Source of the DNA: Afifella sp. IM 167
GTDB taxonomy: Bacteria; Pseudomonadota; Alphaproteobacteria; Rhizobiales; Afifellaceae
Reading direction: 5' to 3'
Length of the DNA: 64,000 bases
NCBI RefSeq assembly: GCF_020144925.1
Contig: NZ_NSLC01000006.1
Location: 248,001-312,000 of the forward strand
The notes under the pieces are model-generated. The model did not search any database. It was not told where the DNA came from and worked only from the letters and a program-made list of their open reading frames with translations. Positions 9,375 to 18,606 of this stretch are shown in pieces. The first letter of the stretch is position 1. The number at the start of each line of letters is the position of its first letter. Position numbers and translations under genes: made by a program.

Positions 9375-10001
9375 TCAGAGCGATTCCTGCAGCAGCGCGC
9401 CGATCTTCCGCCGCTCGCGGCGTGAGCGGATCTGGACGGAATCCAACGTGGTCGGGCAGACGCTGGTACGCCCGTCCTCATCCTTGCGCAGTTCGAAGGT
9501 GCGCCGCGACCCCACCAGAAGATCGTCGGAGCCGTAGACGGCGACGGCCGTCAGCTCGAGCGACTCGACGACGCTCGCCCAGTCCTCGCCCTGCGCCGGG
9601 CCGTCCTCCGATTCCCCCATCTGCTGGATGAGATCGCGGAAGGTGCCGATATCGAGGTACTCGCCCGGCTGCAGCGGGCCCTGCTTGAAGATGGAGCGCG
9701 GGTCTCCTTTCATCGTCTCGTCGAGCTCCCTCAGATCGGTGAGCGCATGCTGGAAGGTGCGGTCCTCCGTCTTCATCGTGGCGATGATGCTCGTCAGGTA
9801 GACGGCGCTGGTGCTCATGTTGCTGATGAGGCAATGCCCGCCGAGCCCGCTGCCGGCGCCCCGGTTGATGAGGATGGTGGAGCGGCGCTGACGGCGAAAG
9901 TTGCTCAGGATGAGCTGCAGATAGACAAGCCAGACGAGAAGCGTGCCGACCGAGGTGACGGCGGCGATGGCGCTGCTGTTCTCGCTGATCCAGTTCCACA
10001 T
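9375..10001 (-). CDS. Hypothetical single-pass membrane protein
   Basis: 208 residues, not recognised. Residues about 10-32 (AIAAVTSVGTLLVWLVYLQLIL) form one membrane helix, followed by a basic stretch (NFRRQRRS) that suggests the remainder is cytoplasmic. The C-terminal part is soluble, with acidic and Arg-rich ends and no known catalytic motif. It is convergent with purU (22 bp) and upstream there is only the tRNA-Val. The codon use resembles its neighbours, so it looks native. Confidence 0.7.
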   Translation of the reverse strand: MWNWISENSSAIAAVTSVGTLLVWLVYLQLILSNFRRQRRSTILINRGAGSGLGGHCLISNMSTSAVYLTSIIATMKTEDRTFQHALTDLRELDETMKGDPRSIFKQGPLQPGEYLDIGTFRDLIQQMGESEDGPAQGEDWASVVESLELTAVAVYGSDDLLVGSRRTFELRKDEDGRTSVCPTTLDSVQIRSRRERRKIGALLQESL

Positions 10002-10245
10002 GGCTCAGCCGCTCCCGCGCGGCTGTGGCGGGCGGCGGAAAGCCCGTTTCTGGCGGCACGGCGTGCGCGGATCGGGTGCTCCGGCCATCATGCTCTCCCT
10101 CCTCGGACGTTGCGGGATACTAACCGGCGACCTGGAAGGTGGTTTCCTTCGCCGCGTGCGAAACCTTCGCGCCGGATCCACCGCCCATGATCTTCGCATG
10201 GCGAAGATCGCTTGCACTTTAGGCTGAAGGGGAGGGGGCAAGGAA

Positions 10246-10320
10246 TGGTGGGCGCGACAGGGATTGAACCTGTGACCCCTGCCGTGTGAAGGCAGTGCTC
10301 TCCCGCTGAGCTACGCGCCC
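10246..10320 (-). tRNA. tRNA-Val (anticodon CAC)
   Basis: Cloverleaf readable on the minus strand: a 7-bp acceptor stem (GGGCGCG with CGCGCCC), D arm with AGCTCAGCGGGAGAGC, anticodon stem CTGCC/GGCAG with loop TTCACAC (anticodon CAC), T arm with GGTTCAATCCC, discriminator A and an encoded CCA at 10248-10246. The CAC anticodon reads GUG, a favoured Val codon in GC-rich genomes. Confidence 0.97.
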
Positions 10321-10333
10321 TTGACCGCAAGCG

Positions 10334-10363
10334 CATGTGGCACGGGTCGGGCCCTTGGTCAAG
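10334..10363 (-). promoter_or_regulatory. Likely promoter of tRNA-Val
   Basis: On the minus strand CTTGACC (-35, 10363-10357) is followed after 17 bases by CACATG (-10, 10339-10334). This places the start point a few bases before the tRNA 5' end. The -35 box matches the alphaproteobacterial housekeeping consensus well; the -10 is weak. Confidence 0.45.
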
Positions 10364-10418
10364 ACGAGCAAGTGGCCCGTCCGCGCGTCTTCCCCGCGTC
10401 CCCCGTTACACGCGCGCC

Positions 10419-11108
10419 CTACGCGGCGCCGTGTGCCTTGCGCGCCAGCAGGCGCTCGGCGAGCGCCACGGTCAGCTCGGCGTAGTCGGAAAGCAGGAAG
10501 TCGGGTGCAAGCTCGGCCACCGGCCGGTCGCTGTAGCCGAAGGTGACGCCGATGACGGGCACGTTCGCCGCCTTGGCCGCACCGATATCGGCAGCGGAAT
10601 CGCCGATCATCAGCGTCGTCCCGGTCTCGCCGCCCGCCGCCTCGACGGTGGCGATGAGATGCCCCGGATCCGGCTTCTTGCGCTCCACCGCATCGACGCC
10701 GAGGAGGGCGGCAAAGCGCTCCAGGATGCCGAGCTTGGAAAGCAGCAGCCTGGAGGTTTCCGTGCGCTTGTTGGTGCACACGGCAAAGCGCCAGCCGGCC
10801 GCCTCCAGCCGGTCCATCGCGGCAAGCACGCCCGGAAAGGCGCGGCTCTTCACGCAGATGTTCTGCGAATAATGCTCCAGGAAGAGCTCGAACAGCCGGT
10901 CGAGCTCCACGTCTTCGAGGCTGGAGCCGGAGCGGGCCGCTCCTGCGACGATCATCCGCCGCGCCCCGCCGGAGATGAAGGGCATGATCTCGCCGGCGGG
11001 GGCGGCGGGCAGGCCGTGCGTCTCAAGCACATGGTTGAGCGTGCCCATCAGGTCGGGGGCGGTGTCGACGAGCGTGCCGTCGAGGTCGAAGACGAGGAGA
11101 GGAGCCAT
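10419..11108 (-). CDS. gph: Phosphoglycolate phosphatase (HAD superfamily)
   Basis: 229 residues. HAD motif I is DLDGTLVDT at residues 7-15, motif II is CTNKR in the middle, and motif III/IV is KKPDPGHL...MIGDSAADI. The order and cap size fit Gph, which dephosphorylates 2-phosphoglycolate. It is divergent from rpiA (about 100 bp), a frequent neighbourhood in Rhizobiales. Other HAD phosphatases share these motifs, so the exact substrate is inferred from overall similarity and location. Confidence 0.85.
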   Translation of the reverse strand: MAPLLVFDLDGTLVDTAPDLMGTLNHVLETHGLPAAPAGEIMPFISGGARRMIVAGAARSGSSLEDVELDRLFELFLEHYSQNICVKSRAFPGVLAAMDRLEAAGWRFAVCTNKRTETSRLLLSKLGILERFAALLGVDAVERKKPDPGHLIATVEAAGGETGTTLMIGDSAADIGAAKAANVPVIGVTFGYSDRPVAELAPDFLLSDYAELTVALAERLLARKAHGAA

Positions 11109-11209
11109 CCCGGCTGGCTAGCGGAGGGGGGCGGCCGGCGCAAGAAGCCGCCTTGGAACGCCCATCGCCGCATGATAGCTGGAGCCGCGTAGAAGATGGG
11201 GGAGCGACG

Positions 11210-11914
11210 ATGTCGGACGATCTGAAGCGCGAGGCGGCCGCGACCGCTCTTGAGGCCGTCGAGGATGGCATGAGGCTCGGCCTCGGCACCGGCTCGACGG
11301 CCGCATGGTTCGTGCGGCTTCTCGGCGAGAAAGTGCGCGCGGGGCTCAATGTCGTCGGCGTGCCGACCTCCGAGGCGACCCGCCGCCAGGCCGAGGAGGA
11401 GGGCATTGCCCTCACCAGCCTTGATGAGATCGACCGCCTCGACCTCACCGTCGACGGCGCCGACGAGGTCGGCCCGGACCTCGCCCTCGTCAAGGGCGGC
11501 GGCGGGGCCCTCCTGCGCGAGAAGATCGTGGCGGCGGCCTCCGACCGCATGATCGTCGTCGCCGACGCCTCCAAGGACGTGCCGGTGCTGGGTGCCTTCC
11601 CGCTCCCGATCGAGGTGGTGCGCTTCGGCGTCAAGGCGAGCGAGCGGGCCATCGCCGACACCGCCGCGGCCCTCGGCCTTTCCGGGCCGCTCGCCTGGCG
11701 CATGGCCGGCGGCGAGCGTTTCCTCACCGATGAGGGGCACTACATCCTCGACGCATCTTTTGGCCGTATTCCTGATCCACAGGCGCTGGCGGACGGCCTG
11801 GCGGCAATCCCCGGCGTCGTCGAGCACGGCCTCTTCCTCGGCCTCGCCGACGAGGCCCTGATCGCCACCCCCGAAGGGATCAAAAGGCTTTCCCGCACGC
11901 CGTCACGGGCGTGA
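11210..11914 (+). CDS. rpiA: Ribose-5-phosphate isomerase A
   Basis: 234 residues. The family motifs GLGTGSTA (residues about 24-31), [26 protein letters not shown] and the C-terminal segment [19 protein letters not shown] are all present. It interconverts ribose-5-phosphate and ribulose-5-phosphate in the non-oxidative pentose phosphate pathway. The ATG at 11210 begins [13 protein letters not shown]; the upstream extension to 11153 has no support. It starts an rpiA-DUF2059-gor run, all on the plus strand. Confidence 0.95.
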   Translation: MSDDLKREAAATALEAVEDGMRLGLGTGSTAAWFVRLLGEKVRAGLNVVGVPTSEATRRQAEEEGIALTSLDEIDRLDLTVDGADEVGPDLALVKGGGGALLREKIVAAASDRMIVVADASKDVPVLGAFPLPIEVVRFGVKASERAIADTAAALGLSGPLAWRMAGGERFLTDEGHYILDASFGRIPDPQALADGLAAIPGVVEHGLFLGLADEALIATPEGIKRLSRTPSRA

Positions 11915-11976
11915 CGGCCGCCCCCTTTTCCGTTATCGACGGCGCTTCAAGCGTCGCCAGAGACCAGGAGACATTC

Positions 11977-12549
11977 ATGTATCGTCTGATCGCGCTTTGC
12001 CTGCTCGCACTGGCGGCCATCGTGCCCGCCCAGTACGCGGCGGCGCAGGACAACAGCACGCAGAACGCCGGCGCCATCGACGAGCCCAGTCCCGAGCAGA
12101 TGAAGCTGGCGCGCCAGGTGCTCGCCGCCTCCTCGCTGTCGCGCTCCTTCGACCAGATCCTGCCGTCCGTCGCCGACCAGGCGAAATCGACGCTGATCCG
12201 TTCCAACCCGCAGGCCCAGCTCGGCATCATCGAGATCGTCGACAAGGTGGCGCTGCAGATGGTCGATCGCCGCCCCGAGCTGGAGAACCGGCTCGCCCGC
12301 GTCTGGGCGGTCAATTTCTCCACCGAGGAACTGCAGGCCTATCTCGACTTCTTCCAGACCGATGCTGGCAAGAAGCTCGGCGCCAATCTCGTCAGCCTCC
12401 TCAACGCGCAGCTCAACGTCAGCCAGGCCTGGGCGCAGGAGCTGAGCTCCGATATCCTCCAGCGTGCCACGGAGGAACTGCAGAAGATCACCGCCAGCGA
12501 GGCGCAGAGCCTGCAGGCCGCTCCGCCGGAGACCCCTCAGAAGCAGTGA
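11977..12549 (+). CDS. Exported DUF2059 protein
   Basis: 190 residues with a signal peptide (MYRLIALCLLALAAIVPAQYAAAQ) and an alpha-helical DUF2059 domain. The landmark WAVNFSTEELQAYLDFFQTDAGKKL is typical of the family. A Gln/Pro-rich tail ends the protein. The function is unknown; location should be periplasmic. It sits between rpiA and gor, an arrangement that recurs in Rhizobiales. The start is chosen at 11977 so that the signal peptide is N-terminal. Confidence 0.88.
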   Translation: MYRLIALCLLALAAIVPAQYAAAQDNSTQNAGAIDEPSPEQMKLARQVLAASSLSRSFDQILPSVADQAKSTLIRSNPQAQLGIIEIVDKVALQMVDRRPELENRLARVWAVNFSTEELQAYLDFFQTDAGKKLGANLVSLLNAQLNVSQAWAQELSSDILQRATEELQKITASEAQSLQAAPPETPQKQ

Positions 12550-12595
12550 CTTTCTCCGCCGGAACAGGGAGCCGGCCGGGCTGGCCGGAAATGGG

Positions 12596-13999
12596 ATGAG
12601 CCAGCGCCGCTACGACTACGACCTCTTCGTCATTGGCGCCGGCTCCGGCGGCGTGCGCGCCGCGCGGCTCGCCGCGCAGACCGGCGCGCGTGTCGCGGTG
12701 GCGGAGGAAAGCCGCGTCGGCGGCACCTGCGTCATCCGCGGCTGCATCCCCAAGAAGCTTCTCATCTACGCCTCCCAGTTCGGCGAGCATTTTGAGGATA
12801 GCGTCGGCTACGGCTGGTCCTACGAGAACGCGCATTTCGACTGGCCGACGCTGATCGCCCACAAGGACAAGGAGATCGCGCGGCTCGAGGGGCTTTATCG
12901 GGCCAACCTCGAAAAGGCGGGCGCCGAGCTGATCGACGAGCGCGCCGTCCTCGCCGGCGGGCACGACATCCACCTTCAGCGCTCAGGGCGCACCGTCTCG
13001 GCCGAGCGCATTCTGATCTCGACGGGCGGCCGGCCCAATCCGCACAAAGCGCTTGTCGGCCACGAGCTCTGCATCACCTCCGACGAGGCCTTCGGGCTGG
13101 AAAAGCTTCCGGAGAAGGTCGTCATCTGCGGCGGCGGCTACATCGCCGTGGAATTCGCCGGGATCTTCGCCTCCATGGGCGTCGATACGACGATCCTCTA
13201 TCGCGGCAAGGAGATCCTGCAGCGCTTCGACATGGATCTGCGGCGCCTGTTGCATGCCGAATACGAGAACAAGGGCATCAAGATCCGCTGCCAGGACGTC
13301 TTCGGCCGGATCGAGCGGCTGGACAGCGGCTGGCTGCGCGGCACCTTCCACGGCGGAGACTGCTACGACGCCGAGCAGGTCCTGCTCGCGGTGGGCCGCC
13401 TGCCGAACACCGAGGGGCTGGGGCTGGAAAAGCTCGGCATTGAGACCGATGCCCGCGGCTCCATCTGCGTCGACGCATATTCGAAGACGAACTGCGAGCA
13501 TGTCTGGGCGATCGGCGACGTCACCGACCGCATGCAATTGACGCCGGTGGCGATCCACGAGGCGATGTGCTTCGTCGACACCGTCTTCAATGGTCGGCCG
13601 ACCAAGCCCGATTACGGCTCCGTGCCGACCGCCGTCTTCTCGCAGCCGGAGATCGGCACCGTCGGCATGACGGAGGATGCCGCCCGCAGGGAGATCGACC
13701 ACCTGGCGATCTACAAATCGGTCTTCCGTCCGCTGAAGAACACGCTTTCGGGGCGCTCCGAGCGCATGCTGGTCAAGCTTGTCGTCGACGCCGATACGGA
13801 CAGGGTGCTCGGCGCGCACGTCCTCGGCCCCGACGCGGGAGAGATGGCCCAGCTTCTCGGCATTGCGGTGAAGATGGGCGCCACCAAGGCCGATTTCGAC
13901 CGCACCATGGCGGTGCATCCGACGGCGGCCGAAGAACTCGTGACGATGTACGAACCGAGCGCCATCATCCGCAAGGGTGAGGTCGTCGAGGCGGCCTGA
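12596..13999 (+). CDS. gor: Glutathione-disulfide reductase
   Basis: 467 residues. The FAD-binding GAGSGG lies near residue 16, the redox disulfide is GGTCVIRGCIPKK (Cys pair four residues apart), the NAD(P)H site is CGGGYIAVEFAGIF and the dimer-interface motif is VAVHPTAAEE containing the active-site His. It reduces oxidised glutathione with NADPH in the cytoplasm. An upstream in-frame extension to 12464 is out of keeping with the family and is the shadow of the preceding gene. It follows the DUF2059 gene by 46 bp. Confidence 0.94.
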   Translation: MSQRRYDYDLFVIGAGSGGVRAARLAAQTGARVAVAEESRVGGTCVIRGCIPKKLLIYASQFGEHFEDSVGYGWSYENAHFDWPTLIAHKDKEIARLEGLYRANLEKAGAELIDERAVLAGGHDIHLQRSGRTVSAERILISTGGRPNPHKALVGHELCITSDEAFGLEKLPEKVVICGGGYIAVEFAGIFASMGVDTTILYRGKEILQRFDMDLRRLLHAEYENKGIKIRCQDVFGRIERLDSGWLRGTFHGGDCYDAEQVLLAVGRLPNTEGLGLEKLGIETDARGSICVDAYSKTNCEHVWAIGDVTDRMQLTPVAIHEAMCFVDTVFNGRPTKPDYGSVPTAVFSQPEIGTVGMTEDAARREIDHLAIYKSVFRPLKNTLSGRSERMLVKLVVDADTDRVLGAHVLGPDAGEMAQLLGIAVKMGATKADFDRTMAVHPTAAEELVTMYEPSAIIRKGEVVEAA

Positions 14000-14017
14000 G
14001 ATCGCCCGCATGGCGCT

Positions 14018-14045
14018 GGCGGCCGGCTTCCGGCCGACGGCCGCC
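14018..14045 (+). terminator. GC hairpin after gor
   Basis: Eight-base inverted repeat GGCGGCCG/CGGCCGCC 18 bases after the gor stop codon. No T tract follows, so it may be a weak or Rho-assisted terminator only. Confidence 0.35.
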
Positions 14046-14198
14046 CTGCCGTCGAAGCCCACGCGCGCCGTGCGCTAGGATGGCGCCAACCCTTTCCGAT
14101 CGCCTGCATTGTCTGCACGCGGTCCCTCACAAGCTTCGCGACAGGATGGCAACTTAGGCGTTCCGCGTTGGAATTGTTCAATTGACGCGAGATGCCCC

Positions 14199-14804
14199 AT
14201 GTTCCGAGTTTCGCTCGCCGCCCTGATCGTGGTCGCGGCCACCGCCGCAAAGGCAGATTCCTTTCCGCCCGATGCCAGGCGGCTCATTGATGCCGGCCTG
14301 ATCGAGCAGATCGACACCTGGATGGACTCCGAGGTGGTGCGCCTCTCGGTCCGCAGCCAGAATGAGCGCTACGGCAAGCTGACCCAGGCCGAGATCGACG
14401 CCCTCGACGAGCAGTGGAAATCCGAGCGCGAGGTCGCCGACAAGCCGCTGATTGCGGCGACGCTTTCCAGCCCGCTCTCCGTCTACCTCACGCGCATGCA
14501 GGGCCAGTCCGCGGGCCTTTTTGTCGAGATCTTCGTGATGGACGACAAGGGGCTGAACGTTGGCCAGTCCTCCATCACCAGCGACTTCTGGCAGGGCGAC
14601 GAAGCCAAGTTCCAGAAGACCTTTCCGCAGGGTCCCGAGGCGATCTTCATCGACGAGCCGGAGTGGGACGAGAACCTGAAGATCTGGCGCGCGCAGGTGA
14701 ACAAGACGCTCGCCGAAGCCGACCAGAACACCTCTCTCGGCGCCGTGACCGTCGAGGTGAACCTCACCGAACTGGCGCGCCGCAAGCTCGCCGTGGCACA
14801 GTAA
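14199..14804 (+). CDS. Periplasmic PDC (Cache-like) sensor-domain protein
   Basis: 201 residues with a signal peptide (MFRVSLAALIVVAATAAKA). The mature part resembles stand-alone PDC/Cache sensor proteins: FVEIFVMDDKGLNVGQSSI then TSDFWQGDEAKFQKTFP is their readable core, followed by a strand ending GAVTVEVNLTEL. There are no membrane helices after the leader, so it should be soluble in the periplasm. It stops 15 bp before a chemoreceptor gene, suggesting it is a ligand-binding partner. The ligand is unknown. Confidence 0.8.
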   Translation: MFRVSLAALIVVAATAAKADSFPPDARRLIDAGLIEQIDTWMDSEVVRLSVRSQNERYGKLTQAEIDALDEQWKSEREVADKPLIAATLSSPLSVYLTRMQGQSAGLFVEIFVMDDKGLNVGQSSITSDFWQGDEAKFQKTFPQGPEAIFIDEPEWDENLKIWRAQVNKTLAEADQNTSLGAVTVEVNLTELARRKLAVAQ

Positions 14805-14819
14805 CCGGAGGCCCGACCC

Positions 14820-16499
14820 GTGCTTAAGAACATGTCCGTTACGACCAAGGCGGTCCTGGCCTTCGCGGTGCTCGCGGTGATCGGCCTTGTCGTCAGTGCT
14901 GTCGTCTATTTCCAGGCCATGCAGGCCGAACGCGCCGTGCAGAAATACGGCGAGGTGCAGTCCGCGATCATCGAGATCGCCAGGTTGAAAAGCGACATCG
15001 ATGCGCAGTCCGTCAGCCTTAAGAACTTCCTTCTGACCGGCGACCGGGACTGGGTCGGGGGGATCGAAGCGAAGAAGGCCGAGATCGAGACGCTCTTCGC
15101 CAGGATCGAGCCGATGCTCGCTCAGGCCGATATCGGCCAGACCGCCGACCCGGCGATGTCGCTCTGGCGCCAGTGGTACGACAAATTCGTTGTCCGCCAG
15201 GCCGCGCTGATGCGTGACCCGATGACCGTCGACCTTGCCAAGGCCATCGAAGCGGCCGGCACGGGTCAGACCGCATTTGCGGCCGTCAAGACGGAGATCG
15301 ACGGGATCGTCGGGGCCCTGACCGCCCGCCAGAGCGAGCTCGCCAGCGCCCAGCAGGACTCGCTCGCACTGGTGGAGACCGTGGCGCTGGTCAGCGCCGC
15401 CGTCAGCGCCGCCTGTGCCATTCTCTTCGGCATCTTCAACTTCCTCAGCGTGGCGCGTCCTCTCGGCAGGCTGGCCAGAGCCACCGAGACGCTGGCGGAG
15501 GGCGATACCAACGTGGAGCTTCACGAGGTCGAGCGTGCCGACGAGATCGGCAAGATGAACAACGCCCTTTCCATCTTCCGCGCCAACCTCGTGCGGGCAC
15601 GCGAACTTGAAGCTTCGGCAGCCGAAGAGCGCGAGGCCGCAACACGCCGGCGCCGCGAGGAAATGCTCCGGCTCGCCGGTGCCTTCGAGGAATCGGTCAT
15701 CGGCCTGTCCGGCGAGATCCGTTCCGCTTCCCAGCATCTGGAAGAAACGGCGGTGTTCCTGCAGGAGGTCTCCAGTTCCACCAGTGAGCAGTCGCTGACG
15801 GTTTCCTCCGCGGCCGAACAGGCAACCGCCAATGTCCAGACGGTGGCGAGCGCCACGGAGGAACTGTCGGCTTCCACCCGCGATATCAGCGCGCAGATCG
15901 AAGCTTCGACCCGTACCGCCCGCACCGCGGCCGGCGAGGTCGAGCGGTCCAGCAAGGCGGTCGACGGCCTCAACGCGGTCGTCCGCCGGGTCGGCGACGT
16001 GACCCAGCTCATCACCGACATCGCCTCGCAGACCAATCTTCTGGCCCTCAACGCCACCATTGAGGCGGCGCGGGCCGGCGAAGCGGGCAAGGGCTTTGCC
16101 GTTGTCGCGGCCGAGGTCAAGGCGCTCGCCGAGCAGACCGCCAAGGCCATCGAGGAGATCGACCGCCAGATCGCGGATATCCGTTCGGCCGCCGACGTCT
16201 CCATCGAGGCGACCCACTCGATCGCCGACATGGTCCGCGATATCGCCGAGCGCTCCGATCAGATCGCTCTGTCGGCGGAGCAGCAGAGCGACGCCACGAA
16301 CGAGATCGCCCGCAACATCACCGAAGCGGCCTCGGGCACCCAGGAGGTGAGCGCGTCGATCGGAAAGGTCTCCGAATCGGCGACGCGCACCGGCGAGGTG
16401 AGCATCCAGGTGCGCAATTCGGTCGGCGATCTCGACCAGCGCCTGGAGGCGCTGCGCGGTGCGATGGATCAGTTCCTGGAAAATGTGAGGGCCGCCTGA
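14820..16499 (+). CDS. Methyl-accepting chemotaxis protein
   Basis: 559 residues with a GTG start (GGAG nine bases upstream; an ATG at 14832 is the alternative). Order: membrane helix 11-32, periplasmic helical sensor of about 150 residues (four-helix-bundle type), second helix 186-209, HAMP about 210-262 and a long cytoplasmic signalling domain with the conserved hairpin tip [20 protein letters not shown] near residue 400. It signals to CheA/CheW. No che genes are nearby. Probably cotranscribed with the preceding PDC protein. Confidence 0.93.
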   Translation: MLKNMSVTTKAVLAFAVLAVIGLVVSAVVYFQAMQAERAVQKYGEVQSAIIEIARLKSDIDAQSVSLKNFLLTGDRDWVGGIEAKKAEIETLFARIEPMLAQADIGQTADPAMSLWRQWYDKFVVRQAALMRDPMTVDLAKAIEAAGTGQTAFAAVKTEIDGIVGALTARQSELASAQQDSLALVETVALVSAAVSAACAILFGIFNFLSVARPLGRLARATETLAEGDTNVELHEVERADEIGKMNNALSIFRANLVRARELEASAAEEREAATRRRREEMLRLAGAFEESVIGLSGEIRSASQHLEETAVFLQEVSSSTSEQSLTVSSAAEQATANVQTVASATEELSASTRDISAQIEASTRTARTAAGEVERSSKAVDGLNAVVRRVGDVTQLITDIASQTNLLALNATIEAARAGEAGKGFAVVAAEVKALAEQTAKAIEEIDRQIADIRSAADVSIEATHSIADMVRDIAERSDQIALSAEQQSDATNEIARNITEAASGTQEVSASIGKVSESATRTGEVSIQVRNSVGDLDQRLEALRGAMDQFLENVRAA

Positions 16500-16504
16500 T
16501 CCTC

Positions 16505-16620
16505 ACGGCCTCTGAGTGACGCCCGCTGCCGCGGGCCGGACCCAGCGCGCGGTGCGCGGTTCGGCTGGCAGCGGGCGACGACCTGAAATTCTCTCCCTGC
16601 CGGTTCCTCAGAGGCCGTGC
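16505..16620. repeat. 116-nt nested palindromic hairpin element
   Basis: Three nested inverted repeats share one axis: CACGGCCTCTGAG (16505-16517) with its exact complement at 16608-16620; CGCCCGCTGCC (16521-16531) with 16568-16578; and CCGGACC (16537-16543) with GGTTCGG (16559-16565, one G-U). A GCGC/GCGC tip (16546-16549, 16555-16558) closes it. The element fills most of the gap between two convergent genes and lacks a T tract. Confidence 0.75.
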
Positions 16621-16665
16621 AGTCGAGGGTGGCTGAAACCCCATTCTCGGTGGGTCGCAGCCTTC

Positions 16666-17880
16666 TCAGACGACCTGCCGCAGGCGCGCCGCCGCCACCG
16701 TCGCGAGCAGCCCGCCCAGCGCCAGGAGCGAAAAGGCGAGCCCCCAGGCGACCGGATCGGACAAGCCGTTCTGACGCGAGACGTCGAGCACGCCACCCGC
16801 CGCGATCGGCGCCACGGCGCCCGCGCCGAAGCCGAGCAGGGAGCGGATCGCCAGCACCTTGCCGAGGACGCCCGGCGTCGTCGTCTCTGTCAGCGCCACG
16901 GTCAGCACCGGGGAATCGGCGATGGAGGTAACCGCCTGCAGCATGGCGAGCGTGATCAGGATGGCGAGCGGCGCGGCCACCAGCCAGCCGAGCGAGAAGG
17001 AGAGGCAGGTGGAGAGCGCCGCCACCGCAATCAACACGGTCCGCCGTCCGAGCCTGTCGGAAAGCCCGCCCATGGAGAAGGTCGCCGCCGAGGCGAGGAG
17101 GTGCATGCCGCCGATCAGCATGGCGCTCTGTCCGCTGGCGAGCCCGATGCCGTGGCCGGAAAGGGCGAAGGCGGCGGCGAGCAGCGCCGGCATCCAGGCC
17201 CAGCCGCCGAGCAGCTCCCAGGAATGGTAGACGTAGCCTTCCGTCAGAAGCCGCGTCTGCCGGTCCCGCCACAGCGCATCGACGACGCCTTCGCCTTTCG
17301 GCCGCTGATGGATGGTGTTCGGCATCTCGCGCAAGAGGAAGAGCAGCATCACCGCGCCGATGGCCGGCATGGCGCCGCAGGCGAGGAAGGCCGCCTCGTA
17401 GCCGCCGAACGAGAGCACGGCGCCGGTGAGGCCGAGCGAGAAGGCATAGCCAACGGAGGTGGAGCCGATCAGCCAGCCCATGGCGGTGCCGCGCCTCTTG
17501 GAGGCGGCGCGCTCGGCGAAGACCATGACGAGCGGCGTGTAGACGCCGCCCTGGGCGAGCCCGCAGATGGCGTAAAGGATCATGGCGCTCGTCCAGTCGC
17601 GGGCGAAGAGGCCGAAAGCGAGCGAGGAGAGGGCGCTCCCCACCGCCGAGATCTGCACCATGCGCTTGGCGCCGAAATGGTCGGAAGCCCAGGCGAAGAG
17701 GAAGAGCGAGACGGCGTAAGAGATGGTGAAGGCCGAAACGACCGCGCCTGCCCGCGTGGCCGAAATGCCCCAGGCCGGCTGCAGCACCGGAATGGAAGCG
17801 GCCGCCGTCATGAAGCTGCCGTAGAGAAAGACGCGAGAGAGACAGACGAGGACCGTCCATCTCCCGACGGATTGGGCCAT
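16666..17880 (-). CDS. Major facilitator superfamily transporter
   Basis: 404 residues with 12 hydrophobic segments. The loop 2-3 motif appears as WASDHFGAKRMVQI and a second copy as GGLSDRLGRRTVL in the second half, which is the MFS pattern. No substrate-specific signature is recognised; the general type resembles small-molecule/aromatic-acid or drug transporters. It is divergent from the gamma-glutamylcyclotransferase-like gene by about 130 bp and convergent with the chemoreceptor gene. Confidence 0.82.
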   Translation of the reverse strand: MAQSVGRWTVLVCLSRVFLYGSFMTAAASIPVLQPAWGISATRAGAVVSAFTISYAVSLFLFAWASDHFGAKRMVQISAVGSALSSLAFGLFARDWTSAMILYAICGLAQGGVYTPLVMVFAERAASKRRGTAMGWLIGSTSVGYAFSLGLTGAVLSFGGYEAAFLACGAMPAIGAVMLLFLLREMPNTIHQRPKGEGVVDALWRDRQTRLLTEGYVYHSWELLGGWAWMPALLAAAFALSGHGIGLASGQSAMLIGGMHLLASAATFSMGGLSDRLGRRTVLIAVAALSTCLSFSLGWLVAAPLAILITLAMLQAVTSIADSPVLTVALTETTTPGVLGKVLAIRSLLGFGAGAVAPIAAGGVLDVSRQNGLSDPVAWGLAFSLLALGGLLATVAAARLRQVV

Positions 17881-18014
17881 GCCGGTATCCTGGCCTGATC
17901 GGGGATCGCGGCGGCCGGAGAGCCGTCGCCGGCTCCGCCTCTAATGTCATTTCCGCCTGCCGTCGAGGTGCCGGCGCTTGCGCCGGAGCGCAAAAGCGGG
18001 CGAGAAACGGCTCC

Positions 18015-18599
18015 GTGTTCACCTGTTTCGGCTACGGCTCGCTCGTCAACGCGGCCACCCTCTCTGAGACGACGGAGGTCGCCCCGGCCCGCCTGAAGGG
18101 CTGGCGGCGCGCCTGGCGCCATTCCGGTGTCACGCCCTACGGCCAGCGCTGCACGCTCACCGTCGTGCCCGACGCGGATTGCGAGATCTGGGGGGTCGTC
18201 GTCGCGATTCCCCTGGAGGAGCGCCCGCATCTCGACCGGCGGGAGGCGCAGTACGAGGCCGTTCTCCTGTCGCCCGGAGACGTCACCTGGACCGCCGGGC
18301 GCCCTGAAGCCTGGCCCGATCCGCATCTGTGGGTCGGCCATGCCGAATACGGGCGGGCAGGGGACGCCGACTTCCCCGTCATGCTCTCCTATCTCGACGT
18401 CGTGCTCGCCGGCTTCTTCGCCGAGTTCGGCGAGGCGGGCGTTTCGCATTTCCTGGAGACGACGGCCGACTGGCACGTGCCGATTCTCGACGACAGGGCA
18501 AAGCCCCGCTATCCGCGCGCGCTCCTCCTCTCCGACGCCGACCGCGCCATGGTCGACGGCGCGATCCGGGCGGCCGGGGCGACGAAGATCGGGCTTTGA
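18015..18599 (+). CDS. Gamma-glutamylcyclotransferase-like protein
   Basis: 194 residues. The start TCFGYGSLVN is the substrate-binding loop of the GGCT fold, and the central ERPHLDRREAQY holds the acid residue region used in catalysis by the fold. The family releases 5-oxoproline from gamma-glutamyl amines or glutathione. It lies tail to tail (7 bp) with a YbdK-like ligase, so both glutathione/gamma-glutamyl enzymes are adjacent. Whether this copy acts on glutathione is not shown. Confidence 0.78.
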   Translation: MFTCFGYGSLVNAATLSETTEVAPARLKGWRRAWRHSGVTPYGQRCTLTVVPDADCEIWGVVVAIPLEERPHLDRREAQYEAVLLSPGDVTWTAGRPEAWPDPHLWVGHAEYGRAGDADFPVMLSYLDVVLAGFFAEFGEAGVSHFLETTADWHVPILDDRAKPRYPRALLLSDADRAMVDGAIRAAGATKIGL

Positions 18600-18606
18600 G
18601 CCCGGC

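Noticed and set aside
10189-10209. Perfect 9-bp inverted repeat (GATCTTCGC/GCGAAGATC) after tRNA-Val
   Set aside because: Could end the tRNA transcript, but no T run follows and the gap to the tRNA is 36 bp; not strong enough to call.
14178-16217. A 679-codon minus-strand frame across the PDC protein and chemoreceptor
   Set aside because: Low-complexity composition and no motif; the plus-strand genes have signal peptide, HAMP and MCP hairpin.
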